Source: Nocardia sp. BMG51109 (GTDB taxonomy: Bacteria; Actinomycetota; Actinomycetes; Mycobacteriales; Mycobacteriaceae). From it: a stretch of DNA of 64,000 bases. The notes beneath the pieces are model-generated. The model did not search any database. It saw nothing but the letters and a program-made list of their open reading frames with translations, and had not been told where the DNA came from. The translations under genes were made by a program, and so were the position numbers. The stretch covers positions 372,001 through 436,000 of the forward strand of contig NZ_JAFQ01000004.1 in the NCBI RefSeq assembly GCF_000526215.1, written 5' to 3'. Shown here piece after piece: positions 1 to 10,758 of the stretch (position 1 is the stretch's first letter; every line of letters starts with the position of its first letter).

Positions 1-358
1 CGGGATGCTCGGCGGCGTAGTGCACGATCAGGTCCGCGCCCAGCGAGTGGCCCGCGAGCACGGGCGCCGAGGGCAGGTCGAGTTCCGCCATCACGGCGAT
101 GAAATCGCCGAGGAAGGCCTCGAAGGAGTACCGGTCGGCAGCCGAGCTGAGCCCGTGACCCCGCAGGTCGAAGGTCACCACGTCGTGGTCGCGCCGCAGC
201 AGAGCGCTCAGCTCGTGCAGATCGGCCTGTGTCGACAGCAGTCCGGGGACCAGGACCAGCGGTCGTCCCCGGCCACCACGAGACACCGGGATCGTGACAC
301 CGTCGTGGTGAACCGTGAGGTGCCGCCGCACATCTGGTTGCGTAGTCATGCCGACCAT
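1..358 (-). CDS. alpha/beta hydrolase (C-terminal part outside window)
   Basis: Reading leftward from position 358 or 349, the sequence encodes the N-terminal half of an alpha/beta hydrolase and runs off the window edge. Numbered from the ATG at 349, visible motifs are a VPGLL oxyanion strand (about residues 34-38), the DLRGHG turn typical of the fold (61-66) and the nucleophile elbow GHSLG with the presumed catalytic Ser102. The Asp and His of the triad would lie outside the window. There are two in-frame ATGs nine bases apart (358 and 349) and no clear Shine-Dalgarno, so the start is uncertain. The substrate cannot be told. A strong inverted repeat sits just upstream (366-390), after the stop of the preceding same-strand gene. 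Confidence 0.8.
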   Translation of the reverse strand, partial: MVGMTTQPDVRRHLTVHHDGVTIPVSRGGRGRPLVLVPGLLSTQADLHELSALLRRDHDVVTFDLRGHGLSSAADRYSFEAFLGDFIAVMAELDLPSAPVLAGHSLGADLIVHYAAEHP

Positions 359-365
359 GCTGCGG

Positions 366-390
366 GGTTGACCCTGCGTCAGGGTCAACC
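366..390. promoter_or_regulatory. perfect 11-bp inverted repeat, operator or hairpin
   Basis: GGTTGACCCTG at 366-376 and CAGGGTCAACC at 380-390 are exact reverse complements separated by three bases. The repeat contains the stop codon of the Cys-motif gene and lies 8 to 17 bases before the two possible hydrolase starts. The TTGACC/GGTCAA ends and tight spacing recall operators of MerR-family regulators. An RNA hairpin ending or attenuating the upstream transcript is equally possible. Confidence 0.55.
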
Positions 391-1044
391 ACCGCGCCCC
401 GACGGTTGGCCGGCATCGTGCGAGCGTGCCACCGCGACCAGATGTTCCAGGGCGGTCATCGTGTCGAGCTTGCCGAGATGCCGGAAAGCCACTCGCAGCC
501 AACGCACCTCGGTACGGGTGAGTGTCGGTGAATCCCACCACAGCAGTCCGGGCAGAGTGCCCGGCAGTGCCGATCCGGCAGCCGTGAGCACGGGTGCCGA
601 CGGCGGGTACTCGACATGAAAGATGTACCGCTCGTCGGAGTACCGACGAAGCTTGATCCGCAACCGGATCTCGACCAGACGATCGTCGGCCCGTCCACGC
701 AACTGGACCACCGCCGGTGTGTCGTTGACCGTTGTCAGCTCCGGATGCCTGGCGATGAGCGCCCCACGGCGGGCCGCCGCGGCGAGGGGACGGCGGACCT
801 GCCACGGACCGTCGGCGCGGACCCGCTCCACGCATTCATCGCAGAGCACGCTGGATCCATTGCCCGGCGGCCGCCGGCGGTCATCGGTTGCCGACGATCC
901 GCATATTCGGCAAGGAAAGGTGGTCGCCGTCGTGCCGACGATACGGCGGCGAAGGGGTTGTCGCGAGCGAAAATAGTCGTGCGCCAACAGGTTCGATGAC
1001 CCACAAGGTTGTTCCGAGCGCCGTTTGCGGCCCGTGCCGGACAT
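385..1044 (-). CDS. uncharacterised protein with paired CxxC motifs
   Basis: This gene is not recognised. The frame codes for about 219 residues from an ATG at 1044, and a later start near residue 19-20 (CTG/TTG) cannot be excluded. Near the N-terminus are C45-x2-C48 and C68-x2-C71, about 20 residues apart, which looks like a zinc ribbon. The rest is a basic, mixed alpha/beta-looking region ending in a conserved-looking helical stretch (TALEHLVAVA). Codon third positions are less GC-rich at the N-terminal end than in neighbouring core genes. It lies 137 bp downstream of the WYL regulator on the same strand and ends inside the inverted repeat at 366-390. The open frame extends further upstream, antisense to nothing but overlapping the WYL gene, so the true start must be inside. 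Confidence 0.5.
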   Translation of the reverse strand: MSGTGRKRRSEQPCGSSNLLAHDYFRSRQPLRRRIVGTTATTFPCRICGSSATDDRRRPPGNGSSVLCDECVERVRADGPWQVRRPLAAAARRGALIARHPELTTVNDTPAVVQLRGRADDRLVEIRLRIKLRRYSDERYIFHVEYPPSAPVLTAAGSALPGTLPGLLWWDSPTLTRTEVRWLRVAFRHLGKLDTMTALEHLVAVARSHDAGQPSGRGG

Positions 1045-1181
1045 TCCGTCCGAACCGACAGGCTGAATGTCGCTGCGCCCCTGGGACGCTCGGTGATGCT
1101 GAAAAGCCTTGGGCCACACCACGTGGTCAGGACACCGCGCCACAAACCGCGCCGGTTGCTGCGGACAAGACACCAGTGGCG

Positions 1182-2138
1182 CTACGAGTAGTGGTCGGCC
1201 ACTTCCTGTGCCAGGCGAATAATGTGCTGCCGCGCTTCGTCCGGCGCCGTAACGGTGATCGTGTTGCCGAACTGGAGAAGCACTCGCACGTCCTCGATGC
1301 TGCGCAGGGAGACCGTGATGGGCACCCGCTGTGCCGGGTTGCCGACGTGGTCGGGGCGGATTGTGAGTTGATGGCCGAGGATGCGTTTCGCGCGATCGAG
1401 TTGCGCGATAACGATTTCGGCGTGGATCTTCAGGTCGTACGTTTGTGTCCACTGCTGGACCAAGGCTGCTGCGACATCGGCGAGATCGGTTCCCGGACGG
1501 AGTCGTCGGGCTGTGCGCAGCGGCTGCCACTGGGTGAGGCGGTCCAGTCGGTAGAGGCCGGGGCGTCCCGCTCGGTCGGCGACCAGGTACCACGTACCCG
1601 CTTTTGCGAGCAGGCCGTAGGGATCTACGACACGCCATCGGGACCGCTCCTCGGTCGAGCGCCGATAGTTGATGCGGAGCCGAACCCCGCGGCGTAGGTC
1701 GTGCACCATCGCAGCGGGCGCGGCTCCCGGAGACACGGACGCAGACCAAGGACTGTTGTCGGGTATGACCACCGCGCTGAGTGGTAACAGGTTTTCGGCG
1801 GACCTGCGCGAACGTGTTCGTACCTTCTGCTGAATGCGCTCGCTTTCCCGACTCACGCCGAGTTCATGACGTTGTGCTGCGTCCAGTCCGGAGAGGGCGA
1901 GGTGGTCGCGCTCCTCCGGCGTCAGTCGCGAGGTGTCGAGCGATCCTCCGGGCAACAGCGTGACGCCGCCCCGCCGTCCCCGCTGAACCACCAGCGGGAA
2001 GCCTGCGTCACGCAACCAGTTCAGATCGCGCAGGACGGTGCGTACCGAGACTCCGAGTTGCTCGGCAAGGCGATCGGTGGTCACCGATTCCTGGGTCTGC
2101 AGGGCCATGAGCAGGGCGAAGAAGCGATCGGGCGTCAC
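1182..2138 (-). CDS. WYL-domain transcriptional regulator (YafY/DeoR-type HTH)
   Basis: The product is 318 residues. The N-terminus (about 1-60) is a DeoR-like winged helix with a clear recognition helix (LGVSVRTVLRDLNWLRDAG) and a glycine-rich wing (GRRGG). From about residue 140 comes a WYL domain with the diagnostic GTWYLVA strand, followed by a C-terminal WCX-like region. WYL domains bind nucleic-acid or other ligands and set DNA binding. The gene is divergent from the VOC protein gene, with 92 bp between the starts, so this neighbour is the likely target. The usual role in such pairs is a local repressor or activator; the ligand is unknown. Confidence 0.9.
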   Translation of the reverse strand: MTPDRFFALLMALQTQESVTTDRLAEQLGVSVRTVLRDLNWLRDAGFPLVVQRGRRGGVTLLPGGSLDTSRLTPEERDHLALSGLDAAQRHELGVSRESERIQQKVRTRSRRSAENLLPLSAVVIPDNSPWSASVSPGAAPAAMVHDLRRGVRLRINYRRSTEERSRWRVVDPYGLLAKAGTWYLVADRAGRPGLYRLDRLTQWQPLRTARRLRPGTDLADVAAALVQQWTQTYDLKIHAEIVIAQLDRAKRILGHQLTIRPDHVGNPAQRVPITVSLRSIEDVRVLLQFGNTITVTAPDEARQHIIRLAQEVADHYS

Positions 2139-2230
2139 GATGCAAGAATCTCAGAAATCACGACGGTATTCGTCGGGTATGTCGAGCACAGTGGTCCTGC
2201 ACCATCAACCGATCCCTGGAGGACCAAGTC

Positions 2231-2596
2231 ATGACAGCGTCCATCGTGTTCATCGTCTACGTGAACGACGCTCCCGTCTCTGCGCGTTTCTACGGCGACC
2301 TGCTGGGGACGAAGCCGAGCTTCGAGACCCCCGGCTACATCGCCTTCGACCTGGGCCCGGGTGCCGACCTGGCGCTGTGGAGCGGACAGCTCGACGGCCT
2401 GACGCCGGCGACACCGCGAACGAGCGAGGTATGTCTCGCCCTGCCCGGCGGTCCGAGCGAGGTGGACGAGAAGTTTCAGCAGTGGAAGGCCAAGGGCGTA
2501 GAGGTCGTGCACGAGCCACGGGACGAAGTCTTCGGTCGCACATTCGTCGTCGCCGACCCCGACGGGAACCGTATCCGCGTCGCTCCACAGGACTGA
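2231..2596 (+). CDS. VOC-family (glyoxalase/bleomycin-resistance-like) protein
   Basis: The product is 121 residues, the normal length for a one-module VOC protein carrying two beta-alpha-beta-beta-beta units. The opening strand and helix (VYVNDAPVSARFYGDLLG) and the closing strand FVVADPDGNRIRV are textbook for the family. Members bind a metal and act on, or sequester, small substrates. A Glu or His ligand set cannot be assigned with confidence here. The start ATG lies after GGACCAAGTC. The divergent WYL regulator 92 bp away makes an inducible detoxification module plausible. Confidence 0.88.
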   Translation: MTASIVFIVYVNDAPVSARFYGDLLGTKPSFETPGYIAFDLGPGADLALWSGQLDGLTPATPRTSEVCLALPGGPSEVDEKFQQWKAKGVEVVHEPRDEVFGRTFVVADPDGNRIRVAPQD

Positions 2597-2824
2597 GGCC
2601 AGACTGTCGAAGGCCGGCCAGTGCTCGCTGACCTCACGCCCGCACCAAGCCTGTACTCAGGGGTGAAGGTGGGGAGGTGTGGGCCGGGCGGTGCCATACT
2701 GGCGCTCTGAAACTGCTGTAGCAACCCGGTCGGCCGCCGGTACGGCACGTCGAAATACAATGCGCGACTCGGCCTGACGTCGAGATCGCTTGCAGCGTAT
2801 CGACCGGCTTTATACCCTCACCAG

Positions 2825-3583
2825 GTGACGAGCGTCAGTGTTATCTGCCCGACCTATCAACGCCATGAAGAGCTGCGGGCGATGGTGGGGCACTTCTGCG
2901 CTCAAACACACAGCGACTTCCTGCAATTGCTGATCCTCGACGACAGCCCCGAACCCGCTGAATTCCTCGCGGAAAGCCAGTACCTGGAGCACGGCGTGCT
3001 CTACTTTCACCGGCCGGAGAAAAGGCTGTCGATCGGCGCCAAACTCAACGTCTTGACGAAGATGGCTCGCGGGGAGGTCATGATGAGATTCGACGACGAT
3101 GATTACTACGCGCCGAACTACGTCGAGAAGATGCTGGAATTACTCGGCGACAACGACATCCTCACCCTGAGCGGCTGGTTCGCCTACAGCCCGAAACACA
3201 ATAGATTCTGCTACTGGCAACAGGACGTGCTGTGGCCGACACATTACGTCCTGTCCCCCTGGGATCCGGAGGTGCGCACCGTATCCACCGAAGGATGGGG
3301 CCGGCCCAATTTCGTCAACGGTTACGGTTTCGCCAGCATGTGGCGCAGACAGGTGGCCACGCAGGTACAGTTCCCGGAAGTAAGCCACGGCGAGGACGTG
3401 AAATTCTTCGAGCAGGCCGTGGCCGAAGGTTTTCGCTCGGCATACGCGGCAGACACCGAGGGCTTGGTACTGCACATCATCCACGAGGGCAACACCTCCC
3501 GCATGTTCCCCCAGTACATCCTGCCCAACTTCGCTCTCCGCCAGTATTTCCCCGCCTACGCCGACCTCACCGAAGACCAGTAA
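2825..3583 (+). CDS. family 2 glycosyltransferase
   Basis: The product is 252 residues from a GTG start. It has a GT-A fold of family 2: VSVICPTYQR opens the nucleotide-binding strand, DDS at residues 39-41 is the first Asp motif, and FDDDDYY at 89-95 is the DXD-type metal/nucleotide site. No membrane segment is seen, so it is cytosolic or peripheral. Its codon use (for instance AAT AGA TTC) is visibly richer in A/T than the neighbours, which suggests acquisition by transfer. It stands alone between a 228-bp gap upstream and the shared terminator before secA. A TTTATACCCTC element lies just before the GTG, so the transcript may be nearly leaderless. The acceptor is unknown. Confidence 0.85.
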   Translation: MTSVSVICPTYQRHEELRAMVGHFCAQTHSDFLQLLILDDSPEPAEFLAESQYLEHGVLYFHRPEKRLSIGAKLNVLTKMARGEVMMRFDDDDYYAPNYVEKMLELLGDNDILTLSGWFAYSPKHNRFCYWQQDVLWPTHYVLSPWDPEVRTVSTEGWGRPNFVNGYGFASMWRRQVATQVQFPEVSHGEDVKFFEQAVAEGFRSAYAADTEGLVLHIIHEGNTSRMFPQYILPNFALRQYFPAYADLTEDQ

Positions 3584-3654
3584 GCCGACGCCACCCGGCC
3601 ATCACCACATCGCACGTCGGCGACCACTCCACAAAGGCACCCGAACACAGCGAA

Positions 3655-3687
3655 AGCGCCCGTCCTCACACTGTGCGGACGGGCGCT
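3655..3687. terminator. bidirectional terminator between glycosyltransferase and secA
   Basis: AGCGCCCGTCC (3655-3665) pairs exactly with GGACGGGCGCT (3677-3687) around an 11-base loop. It lies between the convergent ends of the glycosyltransferase (3583) and secA (3701), so it can serve both. Confidence 0.8.
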
Positions 3688-3700
3688 TCGATGACCGGAA

Positions 3701-6541
<2,841 letters not shown>

Positions 6542-6670
6542 GGGTCTCGTCAGTCCTCTGGTCGGTGTCGGTCTTGCTGTGCTTCTTTCCGGGCTCCCGC
6601 AGGCGGGATCGAATCCCGGAATATCGCGGCAACGCCCATGGTAATGCGGCCTCCATGGTAGGTGCCCGGA

Positions 6671-7231
6671 TCACCGCAACCGCAGCGCCGCCAACCGCCA
6701 ATCACCCCGGCGCACGACGATGCGGGCCGCGACGGCGAAACGTCGGCTCCCGCGATCGTAACTGCCATAGACCTCGGCGGCATGAGGCCCCACCATGGTC
6801 GCCTTCACCGACACCGGCACCGCCGGACCCAGCCGCCGCTCGGCGCCGCCGGTACGCACCAGCGTCTCGACGGCCGCGACCACCGTCGGCTCGGCGAGCG
6901 GCCGCAGTTGGGCGACGGGGCGGCGGCCGTCCAGCACCTCCAGCAGCAGTCTCAGCGATCGGTCCGCGAATCGCATTGCTGCCGAATCCGTTTCGCCGAT
7001 CTGGGCGTACGATATAGAACGTCCGTCGTGCGGTGTGCGGCGTTGCGCCCTGGCCGGGACGCCACCCGCGGCCCCGCGTCCGGACATGTGGTGACGGCAG
7101 GGCAGTGCGGCTCGGCTCGCCGGACCACCGGACCGCGGACCGCCGGAACTCCCCTCTCCCGAACTCCCGGCGCCCTCCAGCGGCGGTTCGAAACCCGGCG
7201 CGGATGACAGTGACCGGTGTTGACTGCCCAC
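6671..7231 (-). CDS. Rv3235-family protein
   Basis: The product is 186 residues from a GTG at 7231, chosen because a strong Shine-Dalgarno (GGGGGAGAGG) ends a few bases before it. The first 80 residues are a Gly/Ser/Pro/Arg-rich, probably disordered segment. Residues from about 88 form a compact helix-sheet domain (LRLLLEVLDGRRP, then VSVKATMVGP, then WRLAALRLR at the end) that resembles the actinobacterial Rv3235 family (DUF6459). Its function is unknown. As in mycobacteria it sits next to secA1, here 129 bp upstream on the same strand, which hints at a link with export but does not prove one. Confidence 0.75.
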   Translation of the reverse strand: MGSQHRSLSSAPGFEPPLEGAGSSGEGSSGGPRSGGPASRAALPCRHHMSGRGAAGGVPARAQRRTPHDGRSISYAQIGETDSAAMRFADRSLRLLLEVLDGRRPVAQLRPLAEPTVVAAVETLVRTGGAERRLGPAVPVSVKATMVGPHAAEVYGSYDRGSRRFAVAARIVVRRGDWRLAALRLR

Positions 7232-7360
7232 AGATCCTCTCCCCCTTCGCAGTCGACTCCCCCTGACACGAATCGCCTCAGCATGCCACGGAAGCCGCTG
7301 CGAGCGCAGGATTTCCCGGTATCACGACGAAGCCGCTCACCAGGACCGAACGGTTTGTGT

Positions 7361-7380
7361 TACCGCACAATGGAGCGGTA
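7361..7380. promoter_or_regulatory. inverted repeat before the acyltransferase
   Basis: TACCGC (7361-7366) and GCGGTA (7375-7380) flank eight bases. It lies about 20 bases upstream of the GTG of the WS/DGAT gene and next to a GGAAGGAG ribosome-binding site. It could be an operator; nothing else supports it. Confidence 0.3.
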
Positions 7381-7400
7381 GCGGAAGGAGCACCGGCAGC

Positions 7401-8813
7401 GTGATCACGAAACTGACGCCGCAGGACGCGTCCTTCTATCAGCTCGAGTCGAGCACCAATCCGATGCACATCGGCTCCCTGGCCATCGTGCGCGATCCGC
7501 ATCCGGACGACGGTTCCGGCCGGCCGCCGCTGGACTACGACCGGCTGGTGGCGCTGGTCGAACGCCGGTTGCCGCTGGTGCCGCGCTACCGGCGCAAGGT
7601 GCGTGAGGTCCCGCTGGCGCTGGGCCCGCCGGTGTGGGTGGAGGACAGCCACTTCGACATCACCTACCACGTGCGGCGCTCGGCCCTGCCCGTGCCGGGC
7701 TCCGACGCGCAGCTGCACGATCTGGTGGCCCGGCTGGCGTCGCGCCCGCTCGACCACACCCGGCCGCTGTGGGAGATGTATCTGATCGAGGGGCTGTCCG
7801 GCGGCCGCCGCGCGATCTTCACCAAGACCCATTCATCCCTGGTCGACGGCAATACCTCACTGGAGATCGGGCACGTCATCCTGGATACCGGTCCGGCGCC
7901 GCGCGAGGTCGCCGACGACTGCTGGATCGCTCCCCGCGAACCGAACGACGTGGAGTTGCTGGCCGTGCGGCTGGCGGAACTGGCCGGTCGGCCGGGTGAG
8001 GCGCTCGAGGCCGTGCGGCATGCGGGCGCGGAGGCCGTCTCGTTCGCCGGCGCCACCGGCCGAGCGTTGGAGCGGGCGGTGCGGGGCGGCGCCGGCCGCA
8101 CCGACAGCCCGTTCAACGCCCGCACCTCACGCAATCGCCGTTTCGACATGGTGCGCACCGATCTGGACAACTACCGGGAGATCCGCAAGCGGTTCGACTG
8201 CTCCATCAACGACGTGGTGCTGGCCGTGGTGGCCGGTGCGCTGCGCATCTTCCTGCAGTCGCGCGGCACGGTGCTCACCGAGTCGGCGGCGCTGCGCGCG
8301 GTGGTGCCGATGTCGGTCTATGCCGAGAGCCCGTACGGGGACCGGCTCAAACCGGTCGGCGAGGTGTCCTCGTTCCTGATCGACCTGCCGGTGGGCGAGC
8401 CGAATCCGGTGATGCGGCTGTCGCATATCGCGCACGCCACCGAGGAGCACGCCCGGCACCGGCGCGGCGTGCGCGCCCGTACCCTGGTGCACATGGCCGG
8501 ATTCGCCCCGGCGAGCCTGCACGCCATGAGCGTGCGGGCGGCGAGTACGTTCGCGGAGAACGCATTCAATCTGATGATCACCAACGCGCCGGGCCCGCAA
8601 CAACCGATGTACATCGGCGGCGCGCGGATGCTGGAGATGTATCCGGTGTCGCCGCTGCTGCGCAACCAGGCCTCGAGCATCGGGATCACGTCCTACGACG
8701 GGCGCGTGTTCTACGGTCTGAACGCCGATCGCGATGCGATGGCCGATATCGGAGTACTGTCCGCGGCGGTGCACGAATCCATGGAGGAGATGCTCGGTGC
8801 CTGCGTCCAGTGA
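7401..8813 (+). CDS. WS/DGAT-family O-acyltransferase with altered active-site motif
   Basis: The product is 470 residues, the usual length of bacterial wax ester synthase/diacylglycerol acyltransferases, which esterify acyl-CoA to diacylglycerol or alcohols for storage lipid. The N-terminus (LTPQDASFYQLES, MHIGSLAI), the PLW motif (RPLWEMYLIEGL) and the C-terminal NAPGP stretch are conserved. The catalytic HHxxxDG motif reads H144-S-S-L-V-D-G150 here: the second His, the one usually assigned catalysis, is Ser145 (codon TCA). The protein may be weak, altered or non-catalytic. The gene starts at a GTG after GGAAGGAG and overlaps the next gene by 17 bp. It is followed by desaturase genes, which fits acyl-lipid metabolism. 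Confidence 0.9.
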   Translation: MITKLTPQDASFYQLESSTNPMHIGSLAIVRDPHPDDGSGRPPLDYDRLVALVERRLPLVPRYRRKVREVPLALGPPVWVEDSHFDITYHVRRSALPVPGSDAQLHDLVARLASRPLDHTRPLWEMYLIEGLSGGRRAIFTKTHSSLVDGNTSLEIGHVILDTGPAPREVADDCWIAPREPNDVELLAVRLAELAGRPGEALEAVRHAGAEAVSFAGATGRALERAVRGGAGRTDSPFNARTSRNRRFDMVRTDLDNYREIRKRFDCSINDVVLAVVAGALRIFLQSRGTVLTESAALRAVVPMSVYAESPYGDRLKPVGEVSSFLIDLPVGEPNPVMRLSHIAHATEEHARHRRGVRARTLVHMAGFAPASLHAMSVRAASTFAENAFNLMITNAPGPQQPMYIGGARMLEMYPVSPLLRNQASSIGITSYDGRVFYGLNADRDAMADIGVLSAAVHESMEEMLGACVQ

Positions 8814-9414
8814 GTCCGGTAAGCCTGAGTCCGGTAAGCCCGAGTCCGGTCGGTCCCCGGACGGCGGAAAGCTACGCGTATACGTGCCGGCGACCGTTCC
8901 GATGCTGCGCGAACTGGTGGCCGACCGGGAGATCCGCGCGATCAACGACACCGCCTTCGCGGTGACGCCGACGCTGCGCGAGGCCTACGCCTCCGGCGAC
9001 GACGACGAGCTGGCCGAGGTCGCGATGGGCGAAGCGGCGCGGGCGTCGCTGCGGCTGCTCGCCGAGGACCGGGAGGCGGCGGCCGTGCGGGCCGACGAGG
9101 ACGACCCGGAGCACCCGTACTCGAGCCCGGTGTACCGGCGCGCGGTGATCGCGGCGGACGTGCCCGGCGCGACACTGCGCCCCGACCTCGACGACGCCGT
9201 GGTCCGGCTGTCGGCCGCGGTCACCTATCAGCAGATCGCCTCGGTGCACGTCGACCTGGCCGAGGCCGAACCGGCCGTGGCCAAGGCGGTGGACGTCGTC
9301 GACGCCGCCGATCTGGGCGACGAGGACGCCGAGTTCGTGCTGGGTGACGCCGAGGACCATCAGCTCGCCTGGTACGCCACCCAAGAACTGCCCTTCCTGC
9401 TGGAATTGATGTAG
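8797..9414 (+). CDS. DUF6912-like protein (Rv3231c-type)
   Basis: The product is 205 residues from the GTG at 8797, which lies inside the end of the acyltransferase gene (17-bp overlap), so the two are translationally coupled. After a short ESGKPESGKPESGR repeat, the conserved part begins with LRVYVPATVPML. It continues as an acidic, Ala-rich alpha/beta protein ending in WYATQELPFLLELM. In mycobacteria the equivalent gene lies in the same neighbourhood as the reductase/desaturase pair. No catalytic motif is recognised and the function is unknown. The 12-bp-scale repeat at the N-terminus (AGTCCGGTAAGCC units) makes the exact start debatable. Confidence 0.7.
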   Translation: MPASSESGKPESGKPESGRSPDGGKLRVYVPATVPMLRELVADREIRAINDTAFAVTPTLREAYASGDDDELAEVAMGEAARASLRLLAEDREAAAVRADEDDPEHPYSSPVYRRAVIAADVPGATLRPDLDDAVVRLSAAVTYQQIASVHVDLAEAEPAVAKAVDVVDAADLGDEDAEFVLGDAEDHQLAWYATQELPFLLELM

Positions 9415-9423
9415 ACCACCGCG

Positions 9424-9442
9424 AACCTACGATGCCGTAACC
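9424..9442. promoter_or_regulatory. 19-bp motif, copy 1 (reductase promoter)
   Basis: AACCTACGATGCCGTAACC lies between the DUF6912-like gene and the reductase. Two further copies, differing at a few central bases, lie before the second desaturase (12274-12307). The shared site suggests one regulator for reductase and desaturase. Confidence 0.5.
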
Positions 9443-9495
9443 TTGCCTCGGAGGGCGCGCCGATCCGGCGCGTGAACATCGTCCAACACAGGGAA

Positions 9496-10680
9496 ATGAG
9501 CATCCGCACGATGGTCCTGAAATCGGTACAGGGTGTCCGGGAATGGCTGGAAGCCCCGGTCGCCGAGGCGAAGATGGCCGGCCGCACCCGGCTCGACGCG
9601 CTGCGCGGCGCGGCCGCCCGGGTTACCACCCCGCTGCTGCCCGACGACTATCTGCACCTGATCAATCCGCTGTGGTCGGCGCGCGAGCTGCGCGGGCGCA
9701 TCGTCTCGGTGCGCAAGGAGACCACCGATGCGGTGACGCTGGTGATCAAGCCAGGCTGGGGCTTCGATTTCACCTTCACCCCCGGCCAGTACATCGGCAT
9801 CGGCGTGCTGGTCGACGGCCGCTGGCACTGGCGGTCCTATTCGCTGACCTCCCCGCCGAACTGGACCGATCCGGGGAGCCGCTCGCGGCGGCTGATCTCC
9901 ATCGCGGTCAAGGCGATGCCGGAGGGTTTCCTGTCCAGCCACCTGGTCAACGGCGTGCCCGAGGGCACGGTCGTGCGGCTGGCCGCGCCGCAGGGCGGTT
10001 TCGTGCTGCCGGAACCGCCGCCGGCGAAGGTGCTGTTCCTGACCGCGGGCAGCGGCATCACGCCGGTGATGGGCATGCTGCGCACGATGGACCGGCGCGC
10101 GGCCGCGCGGCCCGGCCCGGGCGGCTGGCCCGATGTCGTCCATGTGCACTCCGCGCGCACCGCCGAGGACGTGATGTTCGCCACGGAGTTGCGCGACCTG
10201 CACGACCGGCGCCCGAGCTTCACCGCACACCTGCATCTGACCGGCGCGCGGGGCAAGTTCGCGCTGACCGGCCTGGACGAGCTGTTCCCGGACTGGCGCG
10301 AGCGGGAGACCTGGGCCTGCGGCCCGCTGGCGATGCTCGACGACATCGAGAAGCACTGGGCCGCAGCGGGCCTGAGCGATCACCTGCACATCGAGCGGTT
10401 CGAGGTGGAGCGCTCGGCGGTCGGCGAGGGCGGCACCGTGACGTTCGCCCGGTCCGGCCGCAGCGCCGAGATCGACGGCGCCACCAGCCTGCTGCAGGCC
10501 GGTGAGGACAGCGGCGTGCAGATGCCGTTCGGCTGCCGCATGGGCATCTGCCAGACCTGCGTGGTCACCCTGGCCGACGGCCGCGTGCGCGACCTGCGCA
10601 ACGGCGCCGAGCACCAGGCCGGGGAGAAGGTGCAGACCTGCATCTCCGCCGCCGCCGGCGACTGCACCCTCGAGGTGTAG
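9496..10680 (+). CDS. ferredoxin reductase-type electron donor for DesA3 (Rv3230c-like)
   Basis: The product is about 394 residues from the ATG at 9496, which follows AGGGAA. A GTG at 9472 and an ATG at 9511 are alternatives. The order of domains is a short helical N-terminus, an FAD-binding barrel with the RSYSLTSPP motif, an NAD(P)H-binding domain ([14 protein letters not shown], then a CGPLAMLDD stretch), and a C-terminal plant-type 2Fe-2S domain with CRMGICQTC and a later Cys in QTCIS. In mycobacteria the homologue passes electrons from NADPH to the acyl-CoA delta-9 desaturase DesA3. Here it directly precedes two such desaturases, so the same role is very likely. A 19-bp motif upstream is shared with the second desaturase. 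Confidence 0.92.
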   Translation: MSIRTMVLKSVQGVREWLEAPVAEAKMAGRTRLDALRGAAARVTTPLLPDDYLHLINPLWSARELRGRIVSVRKETTDAVTLVIKPGWGFDFTFTPGQYIGIGVLVDGRWHWRSYSLTSPPNWTDPGSRSRRLISIAVKAMPEGFLSSHLVNGVPEGTVVRLAAPQGGFVLPEPPPAKVLFLTAGSGITPVMGMLRTMDRRAAARPGPGGWPDVVHVHSARTAEDVMFATELRDLHDRRPSFTAHLHLTGARGKFALTGLDELFPDWRERETWACGPLAMLDDIEKHWAAAGLSDHLHIERFEVERSAVGEGGTVTFARSGRSAEIDGATSLLQAGEDSGVQMPFGCRMGICQTCVVTLADGRVRDLRNGAEHQAGEKVQTCISAAAGDCTLEV

Positions 10681-10758
10681 GCGAACCCACCGCGACTCGT
10701 CAACACGGGTTCATCGAGAACCTATACCCTCGGAAGTAGTCGAGAGCAGGGAGACACG

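Noticed and set aside
6605..6617. GGGATCGAATCCC resembling a tRNA T-arm
   Set aside because: The loop lacks the GTTC sequence and no acceptor, D or anticodon arms can be folded around it.
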